Part shown: positions 22,450 to 32,019 of the stretch, piece after piece
Layout: the number at the start of each line of letters is the position of its first letter
Position numbering within the stretch: position 1 is the first letter of the stretch
NCBI RefSeq assembly: GCF_038396785.1
Contig: NZ_CP151087.1
Location: 186,001 to 250,000 of the forward strand
Length of the DNA stretch: 64,000 nt
Origin: Sphingobacterium thalpophilum
Lineage (GTDB): Bacteria; Bacteroidota; Bacteroidia; Sphingobacteriales; Sphingobacteriaceae
Direction: 5' to 3'
Program-made: the position numbers and the translations under genes
The notes under the pieces: generated by a model
What the model saw: only the letters and a program-made list of their open reading frames with translations
Databases searched by the model: none
What the model was told of the DNA's origin: nothing

Positions 22450-25400
22450 ATGAAAAGCATAGTAATAATAATATTCGTTGCCTTAGCCGGAATGAAAGGG
22501 TTGATCGCTCAAACTACGCTGCTGGGGAAAGTTTTTGATACAGATACGCATAGGCCATTATCCCATTGTACTATAAAAGTTGGTGGAGAAGCAAATTTCC
22601 TTGTCACTGATGAGGGTGGAGTATTCAGTTTAAAAATCGATAAACCAACGGTGATTTTGATGATTAGTTATACGGGATATAAAAAGAAGGAAATACAGGT
22701 GGATCTTCCCCAAAAGGAAATGCTCTTAATTCCTATGGGTAAAGAGGTAGTGGCGCTGGAAGAAGTCAGTGTCATCAACACGGGGTATCAGAATATTCCA
22801 AAAGAAAGGGCTACGGGCTCATTTGAACATATCGACAGTGCCTTGTTTAACCGAAGGGTAGGGCCCGACGTGCTTTCGAGGCTGGAGGGAGTGACGGGAA
22901 GTTTACTAGTCGATAAAAGAAATGCCGACCAGGTGAAACTTCAAATAAGGGGAGTCAGTACGCTTTATGCTACCGATGATCCACTGATTATATTAGATAA
23001 TTTTCCGTATGAGGGGGATATCAACAATATCAACCCTAATGATATAGCGTCGGTATCAGTTTTGAAGGATGCAGCAGCGGCATCCATCTGGGGTGCTAGG
23101 GCAGGAAATGGGGTTATTGTGCTCACCTCGAAAAAAGGTAGGTACAATCAGTCGGTTCATTTGGATCTGAATACAAACCTCACGATTGCACAAAAGCCTA
23201 ATCTTTTTAACATTCCAATAATGTCTACCCCAGATTGTATTGAAGCGCAAAAGTTTTTGTTCAAAAATGGCTTTTATGATAATGAACTTAATGACTTAGA
23301 TTATCACCCTCCAGTGGGACAACTGATTGAACTACTGGAAAAGCAGAAAAATACTCCGGAAAGTGACTTGGCGGGCATATCTGCTATTGATCAGCAGATT
23401 AAAGCATTGGGAAAGATTGATATTCGTAACGATTTTAAAAAATACCTATACAGGTCAGCTATTAACCAGCAGTATGCACTGAACCTGAATGGCGGGAATG
23501 AAAAAATAAAGTATGTGCTGAGTGCCGGCTATGATAAGACTGCCAGTGAGTTAAAAGGCAATAGCAGTGAGAGGTTCTCATTTCGTTTTAATCAAAGTCT
23601 GAAACCTATTAAAAATCTTGAAATTAGCACGAATATATTATTTACTCAAAATTCAACCCAATCCAACAGCCCTGGTGGTTATTTTGGAGCCTATTCGATC
23701 GGAAATAGACAGCTTTACCCGTATACAAGATTTGCTGATGAAGCGGGTAATCCCTTGCCTATTGAACGGAATCTGCGCCAATCTTATATCGATAGCCTGC
23801 AAACGACGGGTTTATTGGACTGGTCTTATAGGCCGTTAGAAGAATTGGAATTAGCCGACAATAGAAATAGGGGTAAAGACCTTCGGATCGGTGCGAATGG
23901 TACATATAGTTTTTCATCCGCCTTTAAACTGGATGTCCGTTATCAATATGGTACGTATGATGTAAATGGTAGGAATTACCATAATGCGAAAACCTATTTC
24001 GCACGTGATCTGATCAATAGATTTACAGATATATCGTCCGGTAAAATGATCCGAAATATTCCTTATGGAGGTATCCTTGATGAAAATGTGAGTCAGTTGA
24101 CCGAAAACTCAATCCGTTCTCAGCTGAATTTCAACAAGAACTGGAAAAATGATCACCAAGTTGTCGCAATTGCTGGGATTGAAGCGAGGGAGATCAAAAC
24201 TCAAAGTAAAACAACGCGAACTTATGGCTACGATGATAATCTGCTCACTTTTGTTCCCGTAGATTATGTTACGGAATTTCCGAGTTACAATAATTTATTT
24301 GGGTCGAATAGGATAGAGGGTAATCAGAATTTTGGTTCCTTGTTGAACCGTTTTATTTCGTTGTATAGTAATGTTTCATATACCTATAAAAAGCGATATA
24401 CGGTAACAGGAAGTGCGCGGAAAGATGCTTCAAATTTATTTGGGGTAGAAACAAATAGAAAAGGAGTGCCACTATGGTCTGCAGGAGTCTTGTGGAATAT
24501 TGCAGATGAACCTTTTTACAAGATTGATGGATTGTCAAATCTAAAACTAAGACTTACTTATGGTTTTAGTGGTAATCTGCCAGCGAACCAATCTGCCCTG
24601 GTAATTATGAACTATCAGCCCGCTACTGCAAGTCAGGTAAAACTTCCTTATGCAACCATTACCAATCCGCCAAATCCAAATTTGAGATGGGAAAAAGTTG
24701 GTATGTTCAATATGGGGCTTGATTTTGGGTTAAAGGGTAACAGGCTTTCTGGAACTATCGAATATTTCAATAAAAATGTAAGGGATATGCTTGGAAATAA
24801 GACGATGGACGCTTCTACAGGATTTAGCAGTATGGTGACCAATAGTGCCAATATGGAAGGACGAGGGTTGGATATAAACCTAAGCTCTGTGAATACAACT
24901 GGTGCCGTAAAATGGAGCTCCAATGTATTGTTCAGCTACGTAAAGAATAAACTTACGCGTTTCCTGACAAAACCATCAGTATATGCAAATAGTTATGTCA
25001 ACAGTGGCGATTTAATTTCAATTGAAGGAAAAATGCCCTATATGGTGGTGAGTTATAAATGGGCAGGCTTGGATGGCAATAATGGTAATCCCCAGGGCTT
25101 TTATAACGGCGAGCTTAGTCAAGACTACTATAATCTCGTCTATAGTTCACTATTATCGGATGCGGTATTTCATGGCTCGCCCTTACCTTTATATTTCGGG
25201 GCAATACGCAATGATATATCCTGGGAAAATCTATCATTTTCGCTCAACATCAGCTACAATTTTGATTATTATTTCAGGCGCAACTCCATTGACTATTCTT
25301 TATTGGCAAGTTATGGGAAGGGGCATAGCGATTTTGCGCAACGCTGGCAAAAGCCAGGCGATGAAAAATTGACAAATGTACCTTCGTTTACCTATCCATT

Positions 25401-25656
25401 AGATAATGACCGTGACAACTTTTATGCACTTTCAGAAGCTACGGTAGAACGGGGCGATCATATCCGGCTAAATGATATGCAGATAAATTATAGCATCAAC
25501 AAAAGTGGTCTATTTAAACAGATCCAGATTTATGCCTATCTGAACAACCTGAACATCATCTTATGGAAAGCCAATAAGAAAGGAGTTGACCCCAATTTTG
25601 TCAATGGTTTAAAAGCACCTTTAAGCATTGCTTTTGGGCTGAAGACAAGTCTCTAA
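22450..25656 (+). CDS. SusC/RagA-family TonB-dependent outer membrane transporter
   Basis: A 1068-residue SusC-like protein. A signal peptide of about 20 residues (IIFVALAGMKGLIAQ) is followed by the carboxypeptidase-regulatory-like domain (LLGKVFDTDTHRPLSHCTIK). Then come the plug domain with LQIRGVSTLYATDDPLIILD and VLKDAAAASIWGARAGNGVI, and a 22-strand barrel ending in GLKTSL. The TonB-box region is not obvious. It imports a large nutrient, a peptide or glycan, together with the SusD lipoprotein 18 bp downstream. No glycoside hydrolase is nearby, so peptide import is as likely as glycan import. Confidence 0.95.
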   Translation: MKSIVIIIFVALAGMKGLIAQTTLLGKVFDTDTHRPLSHCTIKVGGEANFLVTDEGGVFSLKIDKPTVILMISYTGYKKKEIQVDLPQKEMLLIPMGKEVVALEEVSVINTGYQNIPKERATGSFEHIDSALFNRRVGPDVLSRLEGVTGSLLVDKRNADQVKLQIRGVSTLYATDDPLIILDNFPYEGDINNINPNDIASVSVLKDAAAASIWGARAGNGVIVLTSKKGRYNQSVHLDLNTNLTIAQKPNLFNIPIMSTPDCIEAQKFLFKNGFYDNELNDLDYHPPVGQLIELLEKQKNTPESDLAGISAIDQQIKALGKIDIRNDFKKYLYRSAINQQYALNLNGGNEKIKYVLSAGYDKTASELKGNSSERFSFRFNQSLKPIKNLEISTNILFTQNSTQSNSPGGYFGAYSIGNRQLYPYTRFADEAGNPLPIERNLRQSYIDSLQTTGLLDWSYRPLEELELADNRNRGKDLRIGANGTYSFSSAFKLDVRYQYGTYDVNGRNYHNAKTYFARDLINRFTDISSGKMIRNIPYGGILDENVSQLTENSIRSQLNFNKNWKNDHQVVAIAGIEAREIKTQSKTTRTYGYDDNLLTFVPVDYVTEFPSYNNLFGSNRIEGNQNFGSLLNRFISLYSNVSYTYKKRYTVTGSARKDASNLFGVETNRKGVPLWSAGVLWNIADEPFYKIDGLSNLKLRLTYGFSGNLPANQSALVIMNYQPATASQVKLPYATITNPPNPNLRWEKVGMFNMGLDFGLKGNRLSGTIEYFNKNVRDMLGNKTMDASTGFSSMVTNSANMEGRGLDINLSSVNTTGAVKWSSNVLFSYVKNKLTRFLTKPSVYANSYVNSGDLISIEGKMPYMVVSYKWAGLDGNNGNPQGFYNGELSQDYYNLVYSSLLSDAVFHGSPLPLYFGAIRNDISWENLSFSLNISYNFDYYFRRNSIDYSLLASYGKGHSDFAQRWQKPGDEKLTNVPSFTYPLDNDRDNFYALSEATVERGDHIRLNDMQINYSINKSGLFKQIQIYAYLNNLNIILWKANKKGVDPNFVNGLKAPLSIAFGLKTSL

Positions 25657-25673
25657 ATTAAAAGATTTAAATT

Positions 25674-27029
25674 ATGAAAACTAGATTCTATTTCATCGTT
25701 ATACTATGTAGCATGTTTTTGGGATGCAAGAAATATCTTGATGCAAAACCCGATAAAAAATTAGCTATACCAGCTAAGATAGCAGATTTGTGGGCACTGT
25801 TGGATAACTATACAAAGATGAATATGTCTTCTCCAAGAGCGGGAGAAGAATATGCAGACACGTATTATTTAACCGCTACGGGTTTCAAAGCGATTTCCAA
25901 CATAAATACCCGCAATAATTATATTTGGAATGACAAGGGCGAGCTTTTTAGCGATTGGGTAAATGCTTACAGTGCGATTTTTTATGCCAATGTTGTATTG
26001 GATAAAGTTGATGACGTAGCTAAGAACGAGCCTGATGATATGCACCAATTTGATGCAGTTCGTGGATCTGCGTTGTTTTTTAGGACTTTTATGTTTTATG
26101 AATTGGCACAGATCTTTGCACCGCAATATGCGCAAAATACTTTATCGGCCCCATGCATTCCACTGCGTCTGAATCCTGATCCTACTATACCTTCGGTGAG
26201 GGCGACCGTTAGCGAATGCTATTCCCAAATGATAAACGACCTGCGTACTGCTGCCCGGCTCCTGCCTGAGAATTCAGAAACGAAAAACAGACCAAGCAAA
26301 GCTGCTGCTTTCGGACTGCTCGGCCGCATATATTTAAATATGGGGGATTATAAAAATGCCGCGTTGTATGCCGATTCCTGCCTGCGAATTTATAGTAAGC
26401 TGATGGACTATAATTCATTAAGTCCAACGGCAGCAGTACCCATCCCAAAATTTAATGAGGAAGTGATCTTTGCAAGCCGTTCTTTTAGTGAATCGTCGTT
26501 GCTGTACACATCAAGGTGCAGAATAGATACTGTCTTGTATAGGAGTTATGCGGAAAACGATCTCCGTAAAGACATCTTTTTTAAAGCTAACACGGACGGT
26601 TCTTTTACAGTAAAAGCGAGCTATGACGGGAGTTATGGAGGTGCTTATTTTAATGGTCTTGCTACGGATGAACAATACCTGATTTTGGCCGAATGTTATG
26701 CAAGATTGAACAATATACCGGCTGCAGTGCAGTATCTGAATCTTATGCTTGAAAAACGATTTTTGAAAGGCAAATATCAGGCAATACAGGCTAGTACTTC
26801 CCAACAGGCATTGGATATTGTTTTGTCGGAAAGAAGAAAGGAGCTGGTTTTTAGAGGTGTACGTTGGTCGGATATAAGAAGACTGAATAAAGAAGATCGG
26901 TACCGTATCTATCCGGTCAGAAAACTGGATAACGAACTGTTTGAATTAAAACAGGATGATAATCGGTATATCAGCTTGATTCCGTTAAAAATAATTGAAA
27001 TTACCGGACTTCCACAAAATGAGCGTTAA
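25674..27029 (+). CDS. SusD/RagB-family nutrient-binding outer membrane lipoprotein
   Basis: A 451-residue lipoprotein with signal IVILCSMFLGCKKYLDAKPD and the lipobox Cys at residue 18. TPR-like helices follow (VRGSALFFRTFMFYELAQIF, AAFGLLGRIYLNMGDYKNAA), then the family end motif SERRKELVFRGVRWSDIRRL. It forms the lid on the SusC barrel at the cell surface. A strong terminator follows within 10 bp, so it ends the operon. Confidence 0.93.
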   Translation: MKTRFYFIVILCSMFLGCKKYLDAKPDKKLAIPAKIADLWALLDNYTKMNMSSPRAGEEYADTYYLTATGFKAISNINTRNNYIWNDKGELFSDWVNAYSAIFYANVVLDKVDDVAKNEPDDMHQFDAVRGSALFFRTFMFYELAQIFAPQYAQNTLSAPCIPLRLNPDPTIPSVRATVSECYSQMINDLRTAARLLPENSETKNRPSKAAAFGLLGRIYLNMGDYKNAALYADSCLRIYSKLMDYNSLSPTAAVPIPKFNEEVIFASRSFSESSLLYTSRCRIDTVLYRSYAENDLRKDIFFKANTDGSFTVKASYDGSYGGAYFNGLATDEQYLILAECYARLNNIPAAVQYLNLMLEKRFLKGKYQAIQASTSQQALDIVLSERRKELVFRGVRWSDIRRLNKEDRYRIYPVRKLDNELFELKQDDNRYISLIPLKIIEITGLPQNER

Positions 27030-27033
27030 AAGA

Positions 27034-27065
27034 GAACTGGAGGCCCATATATCGGCCTCCAGTTC
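27034..27065 (+). terminator. Rho-independent-like terminator of the SusCD operon
   Basis: GAACTGGAGGCC and GGCCTCCAGTTC form a perfect 12-bp stem with an 8-nt loop, followed by CTTTATTT. Confidence 0.85.
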
Positions 27066-27094
27066 CTTTATTTACAACTAATCTCAATTTACAA

Positions 27095-27490
27095 CTAATC
27101 TCTTAATTTAACATTAGTCGTTTCCACACCGCTGGCTTGCGCATTATTGATTTCGTTTTTAAACGCAGTTGAAAACGAAGCAGGGTGCATTCCACTACCT
27201 TCCGGCGCATTAATTACACAGATCTCACCTACATTCGGACATAAATTTGCCGCTTCGGTTTCATTTGCAGGCTGTGTGCTTAACAGGGTATAGTTGCTTT
27301 CGGCAGTTCTTGACCCACTACCATTGTATTGATACCACTTAGTAGCAAATACTTTATTGGCATTGTGGTTTGAACTGTCTTTAACATCTGGCTTAAAAGC
27401 AAATGTTAGGGTCGCAATTCCGACCATAGTGGCTAGCGCAGACGCACTGAACCATCTTTTATTATTTTTAATGATTTTTTTTGAAATCAT
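27095..27490 (-). CDS. DUF6520-type small exported protein
   Basis: About 131 residues from ATG 27490. An upstream in-frame start at 27532 only adds a basic stretch. The N-terminal KRWFSASALATMVGIATLTF is a signal or membrane segment. The mature part has KWYQYNGSGSRTAESNYTL and two cysteines in LCPNVGEICVI. These match the small DUF6520 proteins common in Sphingobacteriaceae next to TlpA and SusCD genes. Function is unknown. It converges on the SusCD operon. Confidence 0.65.
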   Translation of the reverse strand: MISKKIIKNNKRWFSASALATMVGIATLTFAFKPDVKDSSNHNANKVFATKWYQYNGSGSRTAESNYTLLSTQPANETEAANLCPNVGEICVINAPEGSGMHPASFSTAFKNEINNAQASGVETTNVKLRD

Positions 27491-27631
27491 GGTTGTGGTC
27501 TTTTTTATACGTTCAAAAAAAGGTTGCCTCAAAAAACTTTGATTAATTTTTATTTTGTTGGGTGTCTTTTAGCAGACCTCGCTGGCCGGCTTTGCATCCC
27601 GATACGTTGCCGGCCTGTTCCCAGATGACCC
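27491..27631. other. Short GC-richer spacer with inverted sequence
   Basis: The spacer contains GCCGGC repeats (CTGGCCGGCTTTG near 27580 and TTGCCGGCCTG near 27610) that can pair. No gene is seen. Confidence 0.3.
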
Positions 27632-27883
27632 CTAAGGGCCATCCGGGATTTCCGTGAACACTGCCCCTTTACGGTTGTGCAACGTTCGCTGTACAACTCT
27701 CTTCTGGGCGAAGGCAATCCGATGCGGTAAAGTGTCCAGTTGAAACGGGTCTTTGACCAGCCTGCTGACCAATGCCTCGGGCATAGACAGCAGATGCACC
27801 TGCGCCCTCCGGGACGAGTATAGCTCTCCGATGCAACGGAAAAGGGCTATCATCCTATTCAATATATGGTACTTTCTGTTCAT
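27632..27883 (-). CDS. Possible small protein of 83 residues
   Basis: ATG 27883 opens a basic frame (NRKYHILNRMIALFRCIGEL, LVKDPFQLDTLPHRIAFAQK) without a recognised family. GC is higher than in its neighbours. It may be a real orphan gene or a remnant. It is codirectional with the DUF6520-type gene but starts upstream of it. Confidence 0.3.
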   Translation of the reverse strand: MNRKYHILNRMIALFRCIGELYSSRRAQVHLLSMPEALVSRLVKDPFQLDTLPHRIAFAQKRVVQRTLHNRKGAVFTEIPDGP

Positions 27884-28099
27884 AAAACTTTGTTTTACCT
27901 GATCCATTTGTCTGTTGGCAGCGGCGCATCCTTAGCGCGGCCTGCCCACTGGGCTTTTATTGTTTCTTCGTTTTTATCCTACTAACTTTTTCGTCGTTAA
28001 CTTATACCAAAGTTCGGCCTTAAAGGAGCACTGGGCTTGGCCGAATCTGGAGTTGGGTATGTACCGGATTGAAGTGATGATAGGGTATGGCAATAAAAA

Positions 28100-28117
28100 A
28101 TCCCCTCGGGAGGGGAT
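28100..28117 (-). terminator. Terminator of the leftward hypothetical gene
   Basis: ATCCCCT and AGGGGAT form a 7-bp stem with a CGGG loop. On the minus strand it is followed by a T6 run, just past the stop at 28133. Confidence 0.8.
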
Positions 28118-28132
28118 GCTGCGGTTAAATTT

Positions 28133-28807
28133 TCAAAGGTGTATTGTGGTGGCTTCTTGGATAATCTCGTCAATGAATGCCAGATATTCGTTTTCGCTTT
28201 TAAAATTTGGCTTAATTTTCCGATCTACTCGATAAAGAATATGATCGCGTATAAAGGCTTCTTCAAAAACAGAACAGATAATTACATATTTATGTGTCAG
28301 GTCAATCTTCGAAAGAAGATGATTTACTTCAAGATAATCACCACCGCTGCTTAAGATCAATAGCTCGGCTTTCGCAGCAGACAGTTCCAGCGTTTCCTCA
28401 CGAATTTCTATTAAACGAGGGTGTTTGGTGAGGGTTGTGACGATATCCACTTTTGATAGATTGATCATCTGCCAGGCCACATAGCTATAGCTCGTTTTAA
28501 TGGGTAATGGCTGCCGTGGTGCCGCTACCTTTCTCGCATGGGACAAAAGATAATAAAGCATAGCCTTTGGAGAATAAATGTTGCCAGCAACATTTGCTGC
28601 CTTGATTACCTCTTCATCAAGCTGATAATTTTCAGGGAAATAGGAGGCGGCCATTTCGATACAAATACGTAGCGGGCCATATTTCCAGGCTCTATATTTT
28701 CCACAGACTTTTCTCGCAATAATCTTGCTTTTGTCAGCTGGCTCAGCTACAAAAAAATTTCCGATCGCTCTAAAAAATTTTCCGGTTTTTTGAATGATTT
28801 CTCTCAT
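28133..28807 (-). CDS. Hypothetical protein, 224 residues
   Basis: This protein is soluble and has no signal peptide. The basic N-terminus (REIIQKTGKFFRAIGNFF) is followed by a helical region with MAASYFPENYQLDEEVIKAA. The second half is alpha/beta, with AELLILSSGGDYLEVNHLLS and KYVIICSVFEEAFIRDHILY. No family is recognised. It has its own terminator. An AraC regulator lies 35 bp upstream in the same direction, so the two may be one transcript. Confidence 0.6.
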   Translation of the reverse strand: MREIIQKTGKFFRAIGNFFVAEPADKSKIIARKVCGKYRAWKYGPLRICIEMAASYFPENYQLDEEVIKAANVAGNIYSPKAMLYYLLSHARKVAAPRQPLPIKTSYSYVAWQMINLSKVDIVTTLTKHPRLIEIREETLELSAAKAELLILSSGGDYLEVNHLLSKIDLTHKYVIICSVFEEAFIRDHILYRVDRKIKPNFKSENEYLAFIDEIIQEATTIHL

Positions 28808-28842
28808 GTTTTTAGGTTACTAGGTTAATTTAATAATAAATT

Positions 28843-29850
28843 TTATAAATAGTCTTGGGTATGCCGCTTAAAAAACTCCGTTGCGGTCATGCCCGTTTTC
28901 TTTTTAAAAAAGCGCGCAAAGCTGCTGGGTGACGCATAGCCCAGTTCATAGGCGATTGCATCGGTAGGCATACCGTCTACAATATATTTCTTGGCGAGAT
29001 CTAGCATGAATTCTATTTTCAGCTCTTGGGGACTCTGTCCATAATGAAGTTGGATAAGCTGATGCAGATAGTCCATACTGATTCCGAGCTGCCAGGCAAT
29101 ATCGTCCAGTTTAAAATCCTGGCCAAGCTCGGCTACTGCCTGCTTAATGGCTGCATGGGCTTCTTTGGATTTGATTTGGGATTCCGAAATCTTGTCATAT
29201 TCTTCAAAGATCTTTTCCTTCGATAGCTGGATCAGTTTCTTGATACCCCAGAGGATATTGACCTCACTATCGAGGTCGCCTTTCTTGATTTTTGACGCAA
29301 TGGTTTTTAGCAATGAAATAGTCCTGGTGCCGGCACGGAAATCGATGCTACACCACGAATTCGGATCGTGTTTTCGATAGGCATGGATCAAGGCGTGAAG
29401 AAACTGGAAGGGACGCTCATTGCCATCGCGAAAAATGCTGCCGCGGAAATAGAAGTTAACGAGGGTATACCTTCCGGCAGGAACATGGATTTCATAATCA
29501 CTTCTGGTTAAGTAGAAGTAGCGGCCGCGATTGCAAGAAATGCTGTAACTGATCCGCTTCTGGACATCCCTGATCTGAATGGCACGATCTTCTGTGAAGA
29601 GATAAAAGATATGCATATCCGACGCTGTGACTTGCATCGGAATGACAATATTGGCAGGTAGATACAGATCCAATATATTGATGTAGCCGAGCATGCCATC
29701 AAACTGCTGCAGGCAGGCTTGCCCATGTTGGTTTTCGTAATGTTGATAGTCCGCATTGGACATGCTTATGCTTGGCTTGAGCGTATCAGTTCTCGGACTG
29801 ATCGGCTGGTCAAATACTTGTGCGATATCGATCTGTAGTGCTGTTTTCAT
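28843..29850 (-). CDS. AraC-family transcriptional regulator
   Basis: A 335-residue regulator. The N-terminal 220 residues form a sensor region of unclear fold. The C-terminal 100 residues hold two helix-turn-helix units: FKLDDIAWQLGISMDYLHQL and PTDAIAYELGYASPSSFARF, then FKKKTGMTATEFFKR, the AraC/XylS signature. An upstream unknown gene (29936-30322) is codirectional but separated by a terminator. Targets are unknown. Confidence 0.88.
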   Translation of the reverse strand: MKTALQIDIAQVFDQPISPRTDTLKPSISMSNADYQHYENQHGQACLQQFDGMLGYINILDLYLPANIVIPMQVTASDMHIFYLFTEDRAIQIRDVQKRISYSISCNRGRYFYLTRSDYEIHVPAGRYTLVNFYFRGSIFRDGNERPFQFLHALIHAYRKHDPNSWCSIDFRAGTRTISLLKTIASKIKKGDLDSEVNILWGIKKLIQLSKEKIFEEYDKISESQIKSKEAHAAIKQAVAELGQDFKLDDIAWQLGISMDYLHQLIQLHYGQSPQELKIEFMLDLAKKYIVDGMPTDAIAYELGYASPSSFARFFKKKTGMTATEFFKRHTQDYL

Positions 29851-29875
29851 AATGGTGTATAAGTCAATAAAAATC

Positions 29876-29906
29876 CCCCCGGTCAGGATTTCGGTATGAT
29901 CGGGGG
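29876..29906 (-). terminator. Terminator after the 128-residue gene
   Basis: CCCCCGGTCA and TGATCGGGGG form a 10-bp stem with one wobble and an 11-nt loop. On the minus strand a run of T follows. Confidence 0.7.
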
Positions 29907-29935
29907 AAATGGTTTTTGGATAACGTGGTGTTGGA

Positions 29936-30322
29936 TTACTGCTGCGGACCCGTGTAGGAAATCCGGATAAACAGGGGAGTGAACATCATCGTCGCCACAC
30001 CATCCTGCCATTCATTGAGGCCGTGAACCATAAGCTCCTTAAATTCTGGATCATCATCATCACCCTTGTCTTCTTTTTGAAATTGAAGTACGTTGCCCTG
30101 CATGAGATAATTGCTGATAGCCGTGCCAAGTTGTTTCCGAAATCCAGGTGAAAAATCATAGAGCTGCTCCACCTGATGGGGCTTCAAGTCAAAATTGTAT
30201 TCCATCCAGTTTGCAAAATCGTCTTTAAGAAGTTGCATCTCGAGCGCGCGCTCCGCTAAGGGTAGCGCAAGAAGCGTGGCTACTTTTTGTGCCACACCTG
30301 CATTGTCAAAGTTCACTTTCAT
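29936..30322 (-). CDS. Hypothetical protein, 128 residues
   Basis: A soluble helical protein. NFDNAGVAQKVATLLALPLA is followed by FANWMEYNFDLKPHQVEQLY, an acidic EDKGDDDDPEF stretch near residue 90 and TMMFTPLFIRISYTGPQQ at the end. No signal peptide and no double-glycine leader. The family is not recognised. It is divergent from a membrane LytTR-like regulator with a 190-bp spacer, which suggests coregulation. Confidence 0.6.
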   Translation of the reverse strand: MKVNFDNAGVAQKVATLLALPLAERALEMQLLKDDFANWMEYNFDLKPHQVEQLYDFSPGFRKQLGTAISNYLMQGNVLQFQKEDKGDDDDPEFKELMVHGLNEWQDGVATMMFTPLFIRISYTGPQQ

Positions 30323-30512
30323 ACAAATTGTGTTTTTGCAAATATTTATTTAAATAGATCAAATTAGCAACCGACCTGTCCTAACCTCCGGTATTTTGGA
30401 GGATAATCTTCTTTTGGCTGATTAAATTTTGCTTAATATTTGATTTTATTTAGTAAATTGGTTCTGTAAACCAGTATAAACCTGAGCCATTTAAGAGAGC
30501 TTGACATAACAT

Positions 30513-31535
30513 ATGAAAGTATTAAAACTAACGGTGGAGAGTTTACTCATCTCCATGCTTTTTAATTTAATCGGAAATCACGGTATTTATCTGAATCGAT
30601 TCTGGACACAGACCTATTGGATGTGGACAGTGGCATTTGCAATTGCGATTGGTGTTGCGGTCGTGTTCACGCAGATGTTTCTTGAAGCCTTTTGGACTTA
30701 TTGGCAGAAGCGGTACCCTGCTTTGATACTCATGAGCAAGGGGAGGGTCATGACCAAGAGTATACCCAAAGGTCAGCTCTGCTGTGCAATTCTTGCTACA
30801 ACTATATCGATTCTATCGATTTATCTCTTCATTATCTATTGTTTCGCTTCTGTGCGCAGCGAAGATACGTACAGCTTGTTAAGAAGCTATCTGCTGCATT
30901 ATATGCCTTTTATTGGTCTAGGCTTTATAGCCTACGTGATCTATGTTTTTCGTAACGGCAAATTATGGTGGCTAACAACTGAAAATGTGATGGCTTTGTT
31001 AGGGAAAGAGGTCATGTCGCAGGAAAACACAACAGATAGAGCGGGAACTATAGCACCTCCAAGTGCATTGGATAGGACTATCGTAATCGGATCACTCTAT
31101 GATGTGCTGCATAAAGATTCGCCATTCAATTTAAATACCTTGCAGATGGATGCTGTACGTATGTTTGATGTGCCCTTTTATTTTTCCCAAAAAAGAAAAA
31201 AAGAAGTCGTCCTGATCAATGGTATCCGTTTGGAAGCCCATCATTTCATGCAGGAGCTAGAAAGGTTGGGGCTTGATAAATGGTATTTCCGCATCAATAA
31301 AACCTGTAGGGTAAATATGATGCTCGTCCGTCAACCGATATTGCCAAATGCCACTTACCTGGAGTTTCGTAAGGAAGTGTTTGACAGCCTCAAGTTGAAT
31401 ATGACGGAATTGGAGATCAGCAACCTGCTGCAGATAACCGAATGGATGCGCAAAGAAAAAAAACTAAAGGATTTTTTGGATAACGTCAATAACCTGGAGC
31501 ATGAGGGATGGGATAACCTTATTCGGCTCAATTGA
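30513..31535 (+). CDS. Membrane-bound LytTR-like regulator
   Basis: A 340-residue protein. Four hydrophobic segments lie in the first 150 residues (around 9-22, 36-60, 88-112 and 130-147). A cytoplasmic C-terminal domain follows with HHFMQELERLGLDKWYFRIN then KTCRVNMMLVRQPILP, which resembles the LytTR DNA-binding fold (RxNKT...VN). Such proteins bind DNA while embedded in the membrane. There is no receiver domain. It may sense an envelope signal and control the neighbouring HTH/DUF6266 genes (inference). Confidence 0.6.
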   Translation: MKVLKLTVESLLISMLFNLIGNHGIYLNRFWTQTYWMWTVAFAIAIGVAVVFTQMFLEAFWTYWQKRYPALILMSKGRVMTKSIPKGQLCCAILATTISILSIYLFIIYCFASVRSEDTYSLLRSYLLHYMPFIGLGFIAYVIYVFRNGKLWWLTTENVMALLGKEVMSQENTTDRAGTIAPPSALDRTIVIGSLYDVLHKDSPFNLNTLQMDAVRMFDVPFYFSQKRKKEVVLINGIRLEAHHFMQELERLGLDKWYFRINKTCRVNMMLVRQPILPNATYLEFRKEVFDSLKLNMTELEISNLLQITEWMRKEKKLKDFLDNVNNLEHEGWDNLIRLN

Positions 31536-31566
31536 ATCATCCCACTTTATAAACTTAGATAGACCG

Positions 31567-31625
31567 AGCGCAGTAGACAACAGGTCTGCTGCTGCGCTGG
31601 ATTTCGGCGGTTAGTCGAGCTAACC
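31567..31625 (+). terminator. Two stem-loops after the LytTR-like gene
   Basis: AGCGCAG...CTGCGCT (31567-31598) encloses an AGAC/GTCT stem. Then comes the perfect GGTTAG-TCGAG-CTAACC (31609-31625). No T-run follows. They lie between the regulator stop and the HTH gene and may terminate or act as a 5'-UTR structure. Confidence 0.4.
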
Positions 31626-31635
31626 TTACCCGTTT

Positions 31636-32019
31636 ATGTTTTTTGTAAAAGGATCTCCCGATCAACAGGAGATCACGCCTCGTTTTGTGTCCAATGCGAC
31701 AGCTATTCACCTAAAAATCCACTATTCTTTTCAATTAAAGTCAGGCATCGGATATACGCCCTTAGCGGCCAAGCTGGACCGTATCCTCGACCTGCTGCAA
31801 GAACAGCAGTATACGGAGCTCCACAAGCTGACCGGTACAATGACCATCCACGAAGTCGCCTATTTTTTGAGCAAAAGTGTGCGCACCATCGAGCGGCGTA
31901 TCGCCAAAGGCCTGCTCAAAGCCACCTATAAAGAGGGTAATGCGGATCTCTTTCTCAAAAAAGATGTGGTGCAGCTGTATGTGACCGAATATAAAAAATG
32001 GCCGCGGCAAATGCCTTAA
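31636..32019 (+). CDS. Excisionase-like helix-turn-helix protein
   Basis: A 127-residue protein. Residues 69-115 (MTIHEVAYFLSKSVRTIERR, then IAKGLLKATYKEGNADLFLK) form a MerR/excisionase-type HTH_17 domain with the wing turn of Bacteroidota Xis-like proteins. The N-terminal half contains AAKLDRILDLLQEQQYTELH, a common oligomerisation helix in this group. It precedes a cassette of DUF6266 and phage-like lysis genes, which may be its target or its mobile context. Confidence 0.7.
   Translation: MFFVKGSPDQQEITPRFVSNATAIHLKIHYSFQLKSGIGYTPLAAKLDRILDLLQEQQYTELHKLTGTMTIHEVAYFLSKSVRTIERRIAKGLLKATYKEGNADLFLKKDVVQLYVTEYKKWPRQMP

Noticed and set aside
24353..24923. Minus-strand frames inside susC
   Set aside because: Shadows of the long SusC frame without their own signals.
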